Shown here: positions 31,930 through 40,407 of the stretch, one piece after another
Numbering within the stretch: the stretch's first letter is position 1
Layout: the number at the start of each line of letters is the position of its first letter
Origin: DASREM01 sp035652095
GTDB taxonomy: Bacteria > Acidobacteriota > Terriglobia > Terriglobales > Acidobacteriaceae
Direction of reading: 5' to 3'
Length of the DNA stretch: 64,000 nucleotides
NCBI GenBank assembly: GCA_035652095.1
Contig: DASREM010000038.1
Location: 1-64,000 of the forward strand
Program-made: the position numbers and the translations under genes
Notes under the pieces: model-generated
The model's database searches: none
Told to the model about the DNA's origin: nothing
The model's input: only the letters and a program-made list of their open reading frames with translations

Positions 31930-32208
31930 ATGTTCTTGATTGACGACATCCTGTTATTTCCAACCACGGGGTTGAAGTTTATCTTCCGCACCCTTCAGCA
32001 GGTTGCCGAACAGGAATACACCGATACCGGTCCGTTGAAGGCCCGGCTGCTGGAACTGCAGGTGGACCTGGAAAACGGAGATCTCACCGAAGAAGAATAC
32101 GTTGCCGCGGAGCGCGAGATCATTCTGGAACTGCGCGAGATTGAAAAACGCAAGCGCGAACTTGCGGGAGCGGGGCCGGACGATGCGGCCGGGCGGAGCT
32201 CAACCTGA
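31930..32208 (+). CDS. gvpG: Gas vesicle protein GvpG
   Basis: A 92-residue protein. The N-terminal FLIDDILLFPTTGLKFIFRTLQQVAEQE matches the GvpG family (L-P-x-GL-x-F-I-x-R-x-I), followed by a charged helical region with LENGDLTEEEYVAAEREIILELREIEKR, the common GvpG motif (G-x-I-x-EEE-Y-x-x-E-x-x-LL-x-RL). GvpG is an accessory factor that binds GvpF/L. AGGGAA precedes the ATG. It is the last recognisable gvp gene. Confidence 0.92.
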   Translation: MFLIDDILLFPTTGLKFIFRTLQQVAEQEYTDTGPLKARLLELQVDLENGDLTEEEYVAAEREIILELREIEKRKRELAGAGPDDAAGRSST

Positions 32209-32577
32209 ACGCGGGTTATCCGTCCTGCCACGTAGACCTTACCATTGAATGTCGTAAGTCCCTGTTAAAGTCCGGCGTCGAACCTTTCACGATCTGCAAC
32301 AACAACCACACGTCCGTCGTGCCCACTGAAGCTTTCACGAATCGTATAGACCGTAGGCACGCGGATTCCAAAATCGCTGCGGAGGCGCGGACACGCTCCC
32401 CACAGAGGGACGGCGGCGGCGATGAACAGGTGAGTCGAATTCGCTTCGCAATCTCCGCTGAAATATGGCAATATCTACGAAGAGTTGCGGAATCGATAAC
32501 TTGTACTCCACGTAGGGCTGCAATATCCGGCGCCTGCCTTTCACGTCGCACACGGGTTCTAACTGGGGATTCCCTCG
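32209..32577. other. Intergenic stretch without a recognisable gene
   Basis: These 369 bases lie between gvpG and the PAS histidine kinase. Open frames on both strands are short and lack recognisable motifs or ribosome binding sites. I see no convincing terminator hairpin with a T-run. It probably holds the end of the gvp transcript and the promoter of the kinase. Confidence 0.4.
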
Positions 32578-33738
32578 ATGACCGACCGAAATCCAGCTGC
32601 GAACACTGCAAAGGCGGCTGCTTGGACTGGTCATTCGTATTCCAACAACCGAAATCCAACCACCTCTGAAGAGCTGTTGAAACAGTGCGGCAGGATTCTC
32701 GATTTATCCCGAGAGGCGATCCTGGCGGTAAATCAGGAAGGGCGAATCATTTTTTGGAGCAGCGGCGCCCAACACCTGTATGGATGGAGCAGCGACGAAG
32801 CCTTAGGCGCTTGGCCGCTCGAGCTTCTTCAGACAGAACTACCGCGTCCATTGGCCCAGATTCAAAACATTCTGCAACGCGAGGAGCATTGGGATTGCGA
32901 ACTTCGCCAGAAAACCAAAGCTGCAGAATGGGTTACGGTCGCAACCCGCTGGGCGCGATGGCGCAATGACGCGGGCGAAGTGCTCGGCCGTTTTCAACTT
33001 GATACCGATATCACGCGCCGCAAACAGGCTGAGGACGAATTGAGGATCCTGTCCGGGCACCTGCTCACTTTGCGTGATGAAGAACGGCGGCGGCTGGCGC
33101 GCGATTTGCACGATAGCGTCGGCCAGTTGCTGGCGGGAGCGACTATGAATGTCTCGATCCTTGCCAGCCATATTTCCCCGGGGGACCACAGAATGACCGG
33201 CCTGCTCGCGGATGTTTCCAAGCTCCTGGAGCAGAGCGTGAAGGAGATTCGAACCATCTCGTACCTCCTGCACCCGCCCTTGCTGGATGAAATCGGCCTA
33301 CTGTCGGCGTTGCGATGGTATGTGACAGGATTCTCGGAGCGCAGCCAGATCCACGTAAATCTCGTGATTCCCGAAGATATCGGCCGTTTTCGTCGAGAAT
33401 TGGAGCTGGCGGTATTTCGTATTGTCCAGGAAACTTTAACCAACGTTCATCGCCATTCCGGAAGCTCCAGCGCCACCATTACGCTGGACCGGCAGCCGCG
33501 TCAGCTTCGAATCAAGGTGGAAGATCAGGGCCGTGGGATGCCGCTGCCTCTCGCTGCTGAGCCCGGCCGAAAGCGCAAGACGCCAGGCGTAGGCATCAGT
33601 GGCATTCGTGAGCGAGTTCGGCAGCTGGGCGGGCAGATGCAGATTCGGTCAGGGCATTCAGGGACCATCGTAGAAATACTTTTTCCGCTCGAAGACGGTG
33701 CGGCCTCGCCCGCGAATGCTCCGGCGAGTTCATACTGA
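32578..33738 (+). CDS. PAS-domain histidine kinase of the NarX/DesK type (HisKA_3)
   Basis: A 386-residue soluble kinase. Residues about 35-145 form a PAS domain (ILDLSREAILAVNQEGRIIFWSSGAQHLYGWSSDEALG) with its PAC tail (LGRFQLDTDITRRKQAE). Then a HisKA_3 dimerisation domain with the phospho-His motif RRLARDLHDSVGQLLAG, and HATPase_c with the GVGISGIRERVRQLGG motif. Kinases of this group pair with NarL-type regulators; none is adjacent, though a receiver-only NarL-like protein is encoded at 49626-50069. The stop lies 4 bases from the convergent zinc-ribbon gene. Confidence 0.88.
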   Translation: MTDRNPAANTAKAAAWTGHSYSNNRNPTTSEELLKQCGRILDLSREAILAVNQEGRIIFWSSGAQHLYGWSSDEALGAWPLELLQTELPRPLAQIQNILQREEHWDCELRQKTKAAEWVTVATRWARWRNDAGEVLGRFQLDTDITRRKQAEDELRILSGHLLTLRDEERRRLARDLHDSVGQLLAGATMNVSILASHISPGDHRMTGLLADVSKLLEQSVKEIRTISYLLHPPLLDEIGLLSALRWYVTGFSERSQIHVNLVIPEDIGRFRRELELAVFRIVQETLTNVHRHSGSSSATITLDRQPRQLRIKVEDQGRGMPLPLAAEPGRKRKTPGVGISGIRERVRQLGGQMQIRSGHSGTIVEILFPLEDGAASPANAPASSY

Positions 33739-33742
33739 GCAC

Positions 33743-34051
33743 TCAGGCAGCGGAACGGCGGACTTTTTTCGTCCTGCTTCGCACTCTCGGCTTGTCGGCG
33801 ATTCGCGCTGTCTCTCTGATTGTTTCCTTGTCGCCATTGCCGAACAGCTTGTTGATGTAATGGTCCTTGCAGGTTTCCGAACAAAAGTGAACCGCAAGCG
33901 GGTGCACGGCATTGGTGTAATCCCAGCCGCTTAGAATGTTAACCTCTCGTCGGGCAGCGGTGAAGCCTACAGCCTCGGCAGCCAGGCCCAAAATCCAAAC
34001 TTCGCCCTCGCCCTTAATCGCGCGGCAAGAATCGCAAGTGAACTGAATCAC
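33743..34051 (-). CDS. Small zinc-ribbon-like protein, function unknown
   Basis: From the GTG at 34051, with GGGAG eight bases upstream, this encodes 102 residues. A pair of cysteines at the start (VIQFTCDSCRA) and a second pair late (HFCSETCKDHYINKLFG) can form a C-x2-C…C-x3-C zinc site; the end is strongly basic (RVRSRTKKVRRSAA). The open frame continues upstream to 34261 but that part lacks protein-like character. Similar small proteins seem common in acidobacteria; their function is not known to me. Confidence 0.6.
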   Translation of the reverse strand: MIQFTCDSCRAIKGEGEVWILGLAAEAVGFTAARREVNILSGWDYTNAVHPLAVHFCSETCKDHYINKLFGNGDKETIRETARIADKPRVRSRTKKVRRSAA

Positions 34052-34570
34052 GGAACAGCTCCCATCCTCAGTTGGATGCGGAGCAAATGGCGTGGTCAGC
34101 GTGACACCGTTCTGCTTCGGCTGAGACCTAGAACAGGGGAAACGGTAAAAACCTGTGCCGCCATCGCTCCGATTCAGGGAGAATACCGCGTTGTTTCGCC
34201 GGAGGGGATACTGTTCACTCCCTAAACCAACGAGAGAAAAACCCCATGAGGTGCAGGTCAATCAATCATCACGCTCATTCCTGTAAGGACGGGAACGCAC
34301 AGTGTCCCGACAGATCCGGCCTGGAAAGTAAGCCGGACATTTACGGGGCCCGGCACGTGTCCTGGCACTGTCCGATCCGGAAAATCCGCAGCCTTGGGTA
34401 GCTGCCAGTTCCGTCCCTCCGAATCCTGCTCTCGTTATCTATAAACGGCTGAATAGGTTGCAGGAACAGCGGGTGACAGGGTCCCAGGCGAGAAGGACCG
34501 GGGAGGCACTTGCCCGTTAAGCAACACTTCCTGGAACTCTGCCTAAAAATACAGGATCATCCCGATAGCG
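34052..34570. other. Gene-poor stretch, no supported feature
   Basis: Some 519 bases with no supported gene. Short inverted repeats are present (for example CCGGC around 34317 with GCCGG around 34333), and short open frames on the plus strand have cysteines but no ribosome binding site or family match. It may be decaying sequence together with the promoter of the minus-strand zinc-ribbon gene. Confidence 0.35.
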
Positions 34571-34788
34571 GTGGAGTTCCATGTCCAGTATTACTGGTTC
34601 AACCCCAACGCGAAGGAGACGGAAGGCAGGCTCCAGTTTACCTCCCCTTTTCGAACTGGTGCCTGCCCCTCCCTAAGATCCCGCCCCAAGTAAGCCTTCA
34701 ATCGTAGAAACTGGGCTACAACTACACTCCTACCGGTCTGTCATTCTTGAATTGGAAACAGGATTTCCGTATCAGGGTCGCGGGCTAA
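34571..34788 (+). pseudogene. Possible remnant of a protein gene, frameshifted
   Basis: Two protein-like stretches lie in different frames: from 34571, V-E-F-H-V-Q-Y-Y-W-F-N-P-N-A-K-E-T-E-G, and from 34717 to a TAA at 34786-34788, Y-N-Y-T-P-T-G-L-S-F-L-N-W-K-Q-D-F. The alternation of polar and aromatic residues suggests the beta-rich C-terminus of an exported or outer-membrane protein whose upstream part is gone. No family is identifiable. The call is tentative. Confidence 0.3.
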
Positions 34789-35066
34789 GCACTAGGCTGC
34801 ATCGGGGGCGGCGATACCAACGGGATAGAAGCCGCCAGGGGCGAGACGGTAAGCCCTTTAACGTGATCGAAGGACAAGGTCAAATTTGGCGCACAACGCC
34901 CGCATAGCCAGAAGTGGTGGGTCTGCCGTGAGAGGGTGCTCAGATCGGACGTTACTTTATCAGCACCTTTCGAACTCGAGGTTCGGATTTCGAACTGAAA
35001 AAGTCGACCGTCCCTGAAATAGCGCAGGGGGACTTGACAAGCCGGGTTTGCACAATGAGAAACCAT
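34785..35066 (-). CDS. Small zinc-ribbon protein ('FWLCGxC' type)
   Basis: A 93-residue protein with C-x4-C (CANPAC) near the N-terminus, then VPLRYFRDGRLFQFEIR, and a second pair in HHFWLCGRCAPNLTLSF, giving a four-cysteine zinc ribbon. The 'FRDGRLFQFE…FWLCGxC' pattern is one I associate with a family of small acidobacterial proteins of unknown role. The C-terminal VSPLAASIPLVSPPP is proline-rich. It stands alone in a gene-poor region upstream of the formate dehydrogenase operon. Confidence 0.6.
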   Translation of the reverse strand: MVSHCANPACQVPLRYFRDGRLFQFEIRTSSSKGADKVTSDLSTLSRQTHHFWLCGRCAPNLTLSFDHVKGLTVSPLAASIPLVSPPPMQPSA

Positions 35067-35376
35067 TTCGGTTGAGGCGAAGCCGATTGATACCGATCGA
35101 AAGGTTCAGAAATCTTGCCACTATTTGGACGTCCGGAAAATCAGGGAAATACTGTAGGCACTTTCTAAGGTGCGTTTGATTCGCCCGCAGTCACATCACT
35201 CCCTGCTCAGAGGAGCGGACGTCCAACTCTTCTGCGAAGCTGTTACAGGATTCAGCATGTAGCAATTACGCTTAAAACCGGATAGAGCTTCCGGAACACG
35301 TCCTGTACAGTACAATCCGTATCCGGGGAAGGGCGGCGCATTCACGCGTGATCCTATCCCGCACCTTTCCTCTAGC
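35067..35376. other. Intergenic region upstream of the formate dehydrogenase operon
   Basis: These 310 bases separate a minus-strand zinc-ribbon gene from fdnG and must hold both promoters. A TACAAT box lies about 60-70 bases before the fdnG start, but no good -35 element accompanies it, and I see no clear sigma-54 site. Nothing else is recognisable. Confidence 0.35.
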
Positions 35377-38300
35377 ATGAGATCTGGTCGAAAACTCATG
35401 AAATTGACAGAGCTTGTTTCTCGCTGGCCGGTGCTGGAACAACTCCGTACCGGGGCTGACGGTACCGGGCCTGAAGTGATGACGGAGCGTAGCCGAACCC
35501 TCAAGCCGAAGAATCACGATGCCAAGGTCGCACGCTCGATTTGTCCATATTGCGGCGTCGGGTGCGGACAGCTTGTCTTTCACAAAAACAACAAATTGGT
35601 TTCGATTGAGGGCGACCCGCATTCTCCCATTTCGCGCGGCCGGCTTTGTCCAAAGGGTTCTGACACCTACGAACTCCACACTCATAGCGGGCGATTAACC
35701 AAGGTGAAATACCGGCGTCCTTTTTCGCGTGAATGGGAGGAGTTGGATCTTGAGACTGCTATGGACATGGTGGCGGAACGCGTCTGGCAGACTCGAGAGC
35801 AAAGCTTTGAGGAGACCAAAGACGGCGAGACCCTGATGCAGACCAGGCGCATGGCGCACCTGGGCGGAGCTACCCTCGATATCGAAGAAAATTATGTTAT
35901 CCGCAAATTGTTTACTGCGGGGCTGGGCATGGTGTGCGTCAGCAATCAGGCCCGTATATGACATAGCTCGACGGTGCCCGGTCTGGGCACCTCGTTCGGA
36001 CGCGGCGGGGCCACGACTGCGCAGCAAGACTTAAGCAATTCGGATGTGATCCTGATCATGGGATCGTCCATGGCCGAGAACCATCCGGTCGGCTTTCAGT
36101 GGGTAATGGAAGCCCGCGAAAAAGGCGCGACCGTCATTCACGTGGACCCGCGCTTTACCCGCACATCCGCGATGTCTGACATCTGGGTTCCGCTGCGGGC
36201 AGGCTCGGATATCGTTTTTCTGGGCGCACTGATCCATCATGTGCTCGAGAACAACAAGTATTTCCACGATTACGTTGTCAACTACACCAATGCTCCCACG
36301 ATACTGCGGGAGGATTTCCGGGATACCGAAGACCTGGATGGACTCTTCTCGGGATGGGATGCCGAGAAGAAGCAATATGATCCGGAGACTTGGCTTTACG
36401 AAGGTGCTCCAAGCAAAAACGGCGGGGGATCAACTCCGGGACACGCTCCCGCCGGAGGAGGACACGGCAAAGATCGCGGCGGAGAAGCCCAGGATACGAC
36501 CAAGTTTCACTCCGACCTAACCCTTCAGCACCCGCGCTGCGTTTTCCAGGTGTTGAAACGCCACTTCTCGCGATACACACCGGAAATGGTTGAACGCGCC
36601 TGCGGAGTTCCGAAGGAAGTGTTCTTGAAAGCGGCAGAAGCATTCACTTCAGCTTCCGGTCCGGAGAAGACGGGTGCGATTTGTTATGCAGTAGGTTGGA
36701 CGCAGCATTCGAAAGGCGTTCAGATCATTCGCTCGGCTGCGATTCTCCAGCTCCTGCTTGGCAACATAGGAAGGCCGGGTGGAGGAATTCTGGCGTTGCG
36801 GGGCCATGCTTCGATCCAAGGGTCCACCGACGTCCCCACACTCTACGATATCCTTCCCGGTTACATTCCGATGCCGTTTTTCAACACCGGCTCCAATCGG
36901 CTCTCCGATCACATCGAGAAACACAAGGCGCGCACCGGCCTCTGGTCCAGCTTCGACAAATATCTGGTCAGTCTGCTCAAGGCGTATTACGGCGACAGCG
37001 CAACCCTGGAGAATGATTTCGGATTTAACTGGCTCCCGCGAGTCACTGGCGACCACTCGCACTTTGGATACTGGCTCGATATGGCCGACGGCAAAATGGA
37101 TGGCCTATTTGTCATGGGCCAGAACCCAGCTGTGGGAGCTTCAAATGGCCGCCTGGAACGGACTGCTTTATCGAAATTGAAATGGTTGGTGGTCCGAGAT
37201 ATGGTCGAAACTGAGACCGCCGCCTTCTGGTACGCGTCACCGGAGGTGGCTCGGGGCGAACTCTCACCGGAAAAGATTGCCACCGAAGTTTTCCTGTTTC
37301 CGGCTGCGGGGACTGCCGAGAAAGATGGCACCTTCACCAACACCCAGCGCCTGCTTCAATTCCGAAACAAGGGGCCCGAGCCCCCCGGAGATGCCCGCGG
37401 AGAGACTTGGTTCATCTATCATCTTGGTCGCAGGTTGAAAGCCAAGGCAAGAGAGGATCAGCGTCCTCGGAACGCGGGGCTCAACACGCTGGTTTGGGAT
37501 TACAAACTCTACGGCCGGTACTCTGAGCCGAGTGCAGAAGACATCCTTAAAGAGATCAACGGATGGACAAGCGCCGATCGCAAGCAGATCCAGCATATCA
37601 ACGATCTGAAAGCGGACGGTTCGACTGCCTGTGGAGCCTGGATCTATTGTGGCGTGTTTCCAGAAGAAGGACGCAATCGCGCCAATGAACGCGATCCCAA
37701 AGATCTGCTCGGCCATGGATGGGGGTTTGCTTGGCCAAACGATTGCCGCATCATCTATAACCGCGCTTCGGCTCGCCCGGACGGCCAGCCTTGGAGCGAG
37801 CGCAAGAAACTCATCTGGTGGGACGCGGCCAAGCAGGAATGGACTGGGCTCGACAATCCGGACTACGATAAGAAAACTCCGCCGGACGCTCCTTCGAATA
37901 TTCATCAAGGTACCGGGGTCGAGGCGCTCGGGGGCGCAAGGCCTTTCACCCTGCATCCTGACGGAGTGGGATGGCTTTACGTTGCGAGCGGCCTGAAGGA
38001 TGGCCCCTTGCCGGCGCACTACGAGCCTCTCGAATCGCTGGTTTCCAATCCACTCTATTCGCAACAGGACGATCCCGCGGCTGATCGAAAGCGGCGGCCA
38101 GATAACCCTTATGCCAATTCCCCAGCCGATCCTCGGTATCCGTACATTCTCAGCACCTACCGATTAACCGAACACCACACGGCTGGTGGGATGACCCGCA
38201 CACTGTCTCATTTGGCCGAACTGCAGCCCGATTTATTCACAGAAGTCTCTCCCGAACTGGCTGGAGAGTTAGGCCTGGTGCATGGCGAGTGGGCGACCAT

Positions 38301-38586
38301 CAGTACCCCGCGGGCCAAGGTGCAGGCGCGCGTCCTGATCACGCCTCGCATGCGTCCATTGTGGGTACAGGGCGAGCGAGTGCATCAGGTCGGTTTGCCC
38401 TACCACTGGGGGTATCTGGGGCGCGCGAGGGGAGATGTGGTCAACGATTTGTTGGTGATCAGCGAGGAACCCAATGTTCGCATCATGGAAACCAAGGCAC
38501 TGGTGTGCAACATCGCGCCGGCCCCGCGATCCAACCGAACTCTGGCTTCTCGTCAACTTGCTGAACAAAGGAACCAACGGGCATGA
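35377..38586 (+). CDS. fdnG: Selenocysteine formate dehydrogenase, alpha subunit
   Basis: Read through the in-frame TGA at 35959-35961 as selenocysteine, this is one 1069-residue molybdopterin oxidoreductase. Cysteines 56, 59, 63 and 91 (CPYCGVGC…CPKG) bind a 4Fe-4S cluster. Sec195 sits in SNQARI-U-H, the active-site motif where Mo/W binds Sec and His follows, as in E. coli FdnG/FdhF. Then AENHPVGFQW, VIHVDPRFTRTSAMSD (MGD binding) and a C-terminal molydopterin-dinucleotide domain. It oxidises formate to CO2. The N-terminus lacks a twin-arginine signal, unlike FdnG. ATG at 35398 is an alternative start. The stop overlaps the beta gene by four bases. Annotators ignoring Sec would split it into 35377-35961 and 35974-38586. 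Confidence 0.93.
35959..35991 (+). promoter_or_regulatory. Selenocysteine UGA codon and bacterial SECIS element
   Basis: The TGA (35959-35961) is followed after 11 bases by a perfect seven-pair stem: GGTGCCC (35973-35979) with GGGCACC (35985-35991), closing a GGTCT loop (35980-35984). The GGUCU loop is what SelB recognises in E. coli fdhF and fdnG, and its distance from the UGA (18 bases between) equals that in fdhF as I remember the sequence. The hairpin should recruit SelB-GTP-Sec-tRNA to decode UGA. Confidence 0.92.
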
Positions 38587-39368
38587 GCACTACAGCCTTT
38601 CTCACCGACTCAACCCTCTGCATCGGCTGCAAAGCGTGTGAGGTAGCCTGCAAGGAATGGAACGATGTCCCGGAAGACGGCTTGCACTGGACCGGCTATT
38701 CCTACGACAACACTCGCAAAGTTGGAGCAACTACCTGGCGTCACGTGAAGTTTGTGGAGAACGCACCCGAGCCTGGGTTTGGAGGCAATGCCCCCGAACT
38801 CAATACCTGGTCGTTTTCTTCCGACGTTTGCAAACACTGCGAAGAAGCCGGATGCCTGGAGGCGTGTCCGACTGGCTCGATTGTGCGGACCGAGTTCGGC
38901 GGCGTGTTCGTTCAGCCCGACGTGTGCAATGGATGCGGCTACTGTGTCGTGTCCTGCCCCTTCGGGGTGGTCGCCAAGGACAGCAACGATGGTCGCGCGT
39001 TCAAATGCACATTCTGCTACGACCGTCAAAAAGTCGGATTGAAACCAGCCTGCGCTACTGCGTGCCCCACCGAGTCAATCATGTTCGGGGCGATTGACGA
39101 TCTCCGCGAAAAGGCAAAAGAGCGGGTGCACACCCTGCATGATCGCGGCATGTTGGACGCGCAAATATACGACCCGACCGACACCAGCGTCGGGGGAATC
39201 CACGCCATGTTCATCGTGCGCGGCGATCCTCGCGCCTACAATCTGCCCCCGAAGCCCGAGGTGCCCACCATTTATCTGAAACCAGCATGGACCTCCTCCG
39301 CGATCGCATCGGCTGCATTGTTGTTGGGAACGCTCGCCGCCTTTATCGGAGGTCGCAATGGTCGGTAA
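38583..39368 (+). CDS. fdnH: Formate dehydrogenase beta subunit, four 4Fe-4S ferredoxin
   Basis: A 261-residue iron-sulfur protein with four cysteine groups: CIGCKACEVACKEWN (C13, 16, 19, 23), VCKHCEEAGCLEACP, CNGCGYCVVSCPFGV and CTFCYDRQKVGLKPACATACP. This is the FdnH/HybA/DmsB arrangement of four 4Fe-4S clusters carrying electrons from the alpha subunit to the membrane. A C-terminal helix (about residues 238-257, SAIASAALLLGTLAAFIGG) anchors it. Its start overlaps the alpha stop and its end overlaps the NrfD gene by 11 bases, so the three are coupled. Confidence 0.93.
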   Translation: MSTTAFLTDSTLCIGCKACEVACKEWNDVPEDGLHWTGYSYDNTRKVGATTWRHVKFVENAPEPGFGGNAPELNTWSFSSDVCKHCEEAGCLEACPTGSIVRTEFGGVFVQPDVCNGCGYCVVSCPFGVVAKDSNDGRAFKCTFCYDRQKVGLKPACATACPTESIMFGAIDDLREKAKERVHTLHDRGMLDAQIYDPTDTSVGGIHAMFIVRGDPRAYNLPPKPEVPTIYLKPAWTSSAIASAALLLGTLAAFIGGRNGR

Positions 39369-40407
39369 GGTCTCGCCCGGCGACTCGGAGTACGATCGAG
39401 AAGCCGCGCTCGTTCTGATTCGGAAGCAGGCCGAGCAGGGTACTCTGCAGCAGCGTGGGGTTCGTGCGCTGGGCGCACCATTCCCGAAAGCGACACCTGA
39501 GCATGGCTATTACGGCATACCGCTTCTCGAAGAGCCTGCCTGGACGTGGGAGATTCCGCTCTACTTCTTCGTCGGCGGAGCAGCTGGTTCCGCGGCCGTC
39601 ATCGCCACCGCAGCGGAGTGGGTCGGGGACGACATTCAACTGGCGCGCAACGCTCGTTGGGTATCGTTGGCGGGGATTTCAATTTCTTCTCTGCTTCTGA
39701 TCTCCGACCTCGGACGCCCGGAGCGGTTCCTCGCCATGTTGCGGGTTTTCAAGCCTCAAAGCCCGATGTCCATGGGCGCATGGATATTGGCCTCGTTCGG
39801 CACTTTTACCGGCGCGGCCGTTACTTCGGACCTGATCTGTGATAAGGGTGCGGACCTGCTTCCAATTCGCCTTGTCGGCGGACTCGCCAAGGCGCTCTCC
39901 AGTTTGTTTGCTCTGCCGTTCTCTAACTACACGGGCGTTCTGATCGGAGCCACTGCGATCCCCGTCTGGAACAATAACGTGGGCTCCTTACCCATTCACT
40001 TCGGGATGTCGGGTTTGCAGTCCGCGGTTTCTGTCCTTGAGCTTCTGGGTCATGCCGATAACGGCGCGTTGAACTCCCTCGGCATCGGAAGCGCCGCCTG
40101 GGAGACCCTTGAAGGCGTCCTTCTGGAAGGCCGTCAGGACCCCATCCTGGAGCCCTTGAAGCGGGGGAAGAGTGGGTGGGTGACCCGCGTCGGTGGACTG
40201 CTATCAGGACCCGTGCCCCTGGCTCTGCGCCTGGCTGCTGCGGTGAGCGGGAAAAGAACTTCTCGCAAGTTACGTCGCTGGGCCGCACTCGCCGGGATTG
40301 CTGGGTCGCTGTTCACTCGCTACGGGTGGGTCATGGCTGGCTCAGCCTCTGTTAAACAGACCGCCGGAACTTTGCCTATTCCGCCGGAGCGTAATAACCG
40401 GTCTTAG
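39358..40407 (+). CDS. nrfD: NrfD/PsrC-type membrane subunit of formate dehydrogenase
   Basis: A 349-residue integral membrane protein with about eight helices and the family features PAWTWEIPLYFFVGGAAGSAAVIA near residues 60-82 and SDLGRPERFLAMLRVFKPQSPMSMGAWIL near 118-146. NrfD/PsrC subunits exchange electrons between a Fe-S partner and quinone and carry no heme, unlike the cytochrome b FdnI of the E. coli enzyme. Its overlap with the beta gene makes it the membrane anchor of this complex. The 3' end overlaps the convergent VWA gene by 32 bases. Confidence 0.9.
   Translation: MVGKVSPGDSEYDREAALVLIRKQAEQGTLQQRGVRALGAPFPKATPEHGYYGIPLLEEPAWTWEIPLYFFVGGAAGSAAVIATAAEWVGDDIQLARNARWVSLAGISISSLLLISDLGRPERFLAMLRVFKPQSPMSMGAWILASFGTFTGAAVTSDLICDKGADLLPIRLVGGLAKALSSLFALPFSNYTGVLIGATAIPVWNNNVGSLPIHFGMSGLQSAVSVLELLGHADNGALNSLGIGSAAWETLEGVLLEGRQDPILEPLKRGKSGWVTRVGGLLSGPVPLALRLAAAVSGKRTSRKLRRWAALAGIAGSLFTRYGWVMAGSASVKQTAGTLPIPPERNNRS

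Noticed and set aside
34510..34707. A 65-codon plus-strand frame in the gene-poor region
   Set aside because: No ribosome binding site, no protein-like pattern; the other frames there look more like remnant coding sequence.
35959..35961. TGA read as a premature stop or frameshift pseudogene in fdnG
   Set aside because: The same frame continues through the TGA at the exact Sec position of the family and a GGUCU-loop SECIS follows at the canonical distance.
37264..38064. A 266-codon minus-strand frame opposite the formate dehydrogenase
   Set aside because: Antisense to molybdopterin-domain sequence, no independent start signal or family.
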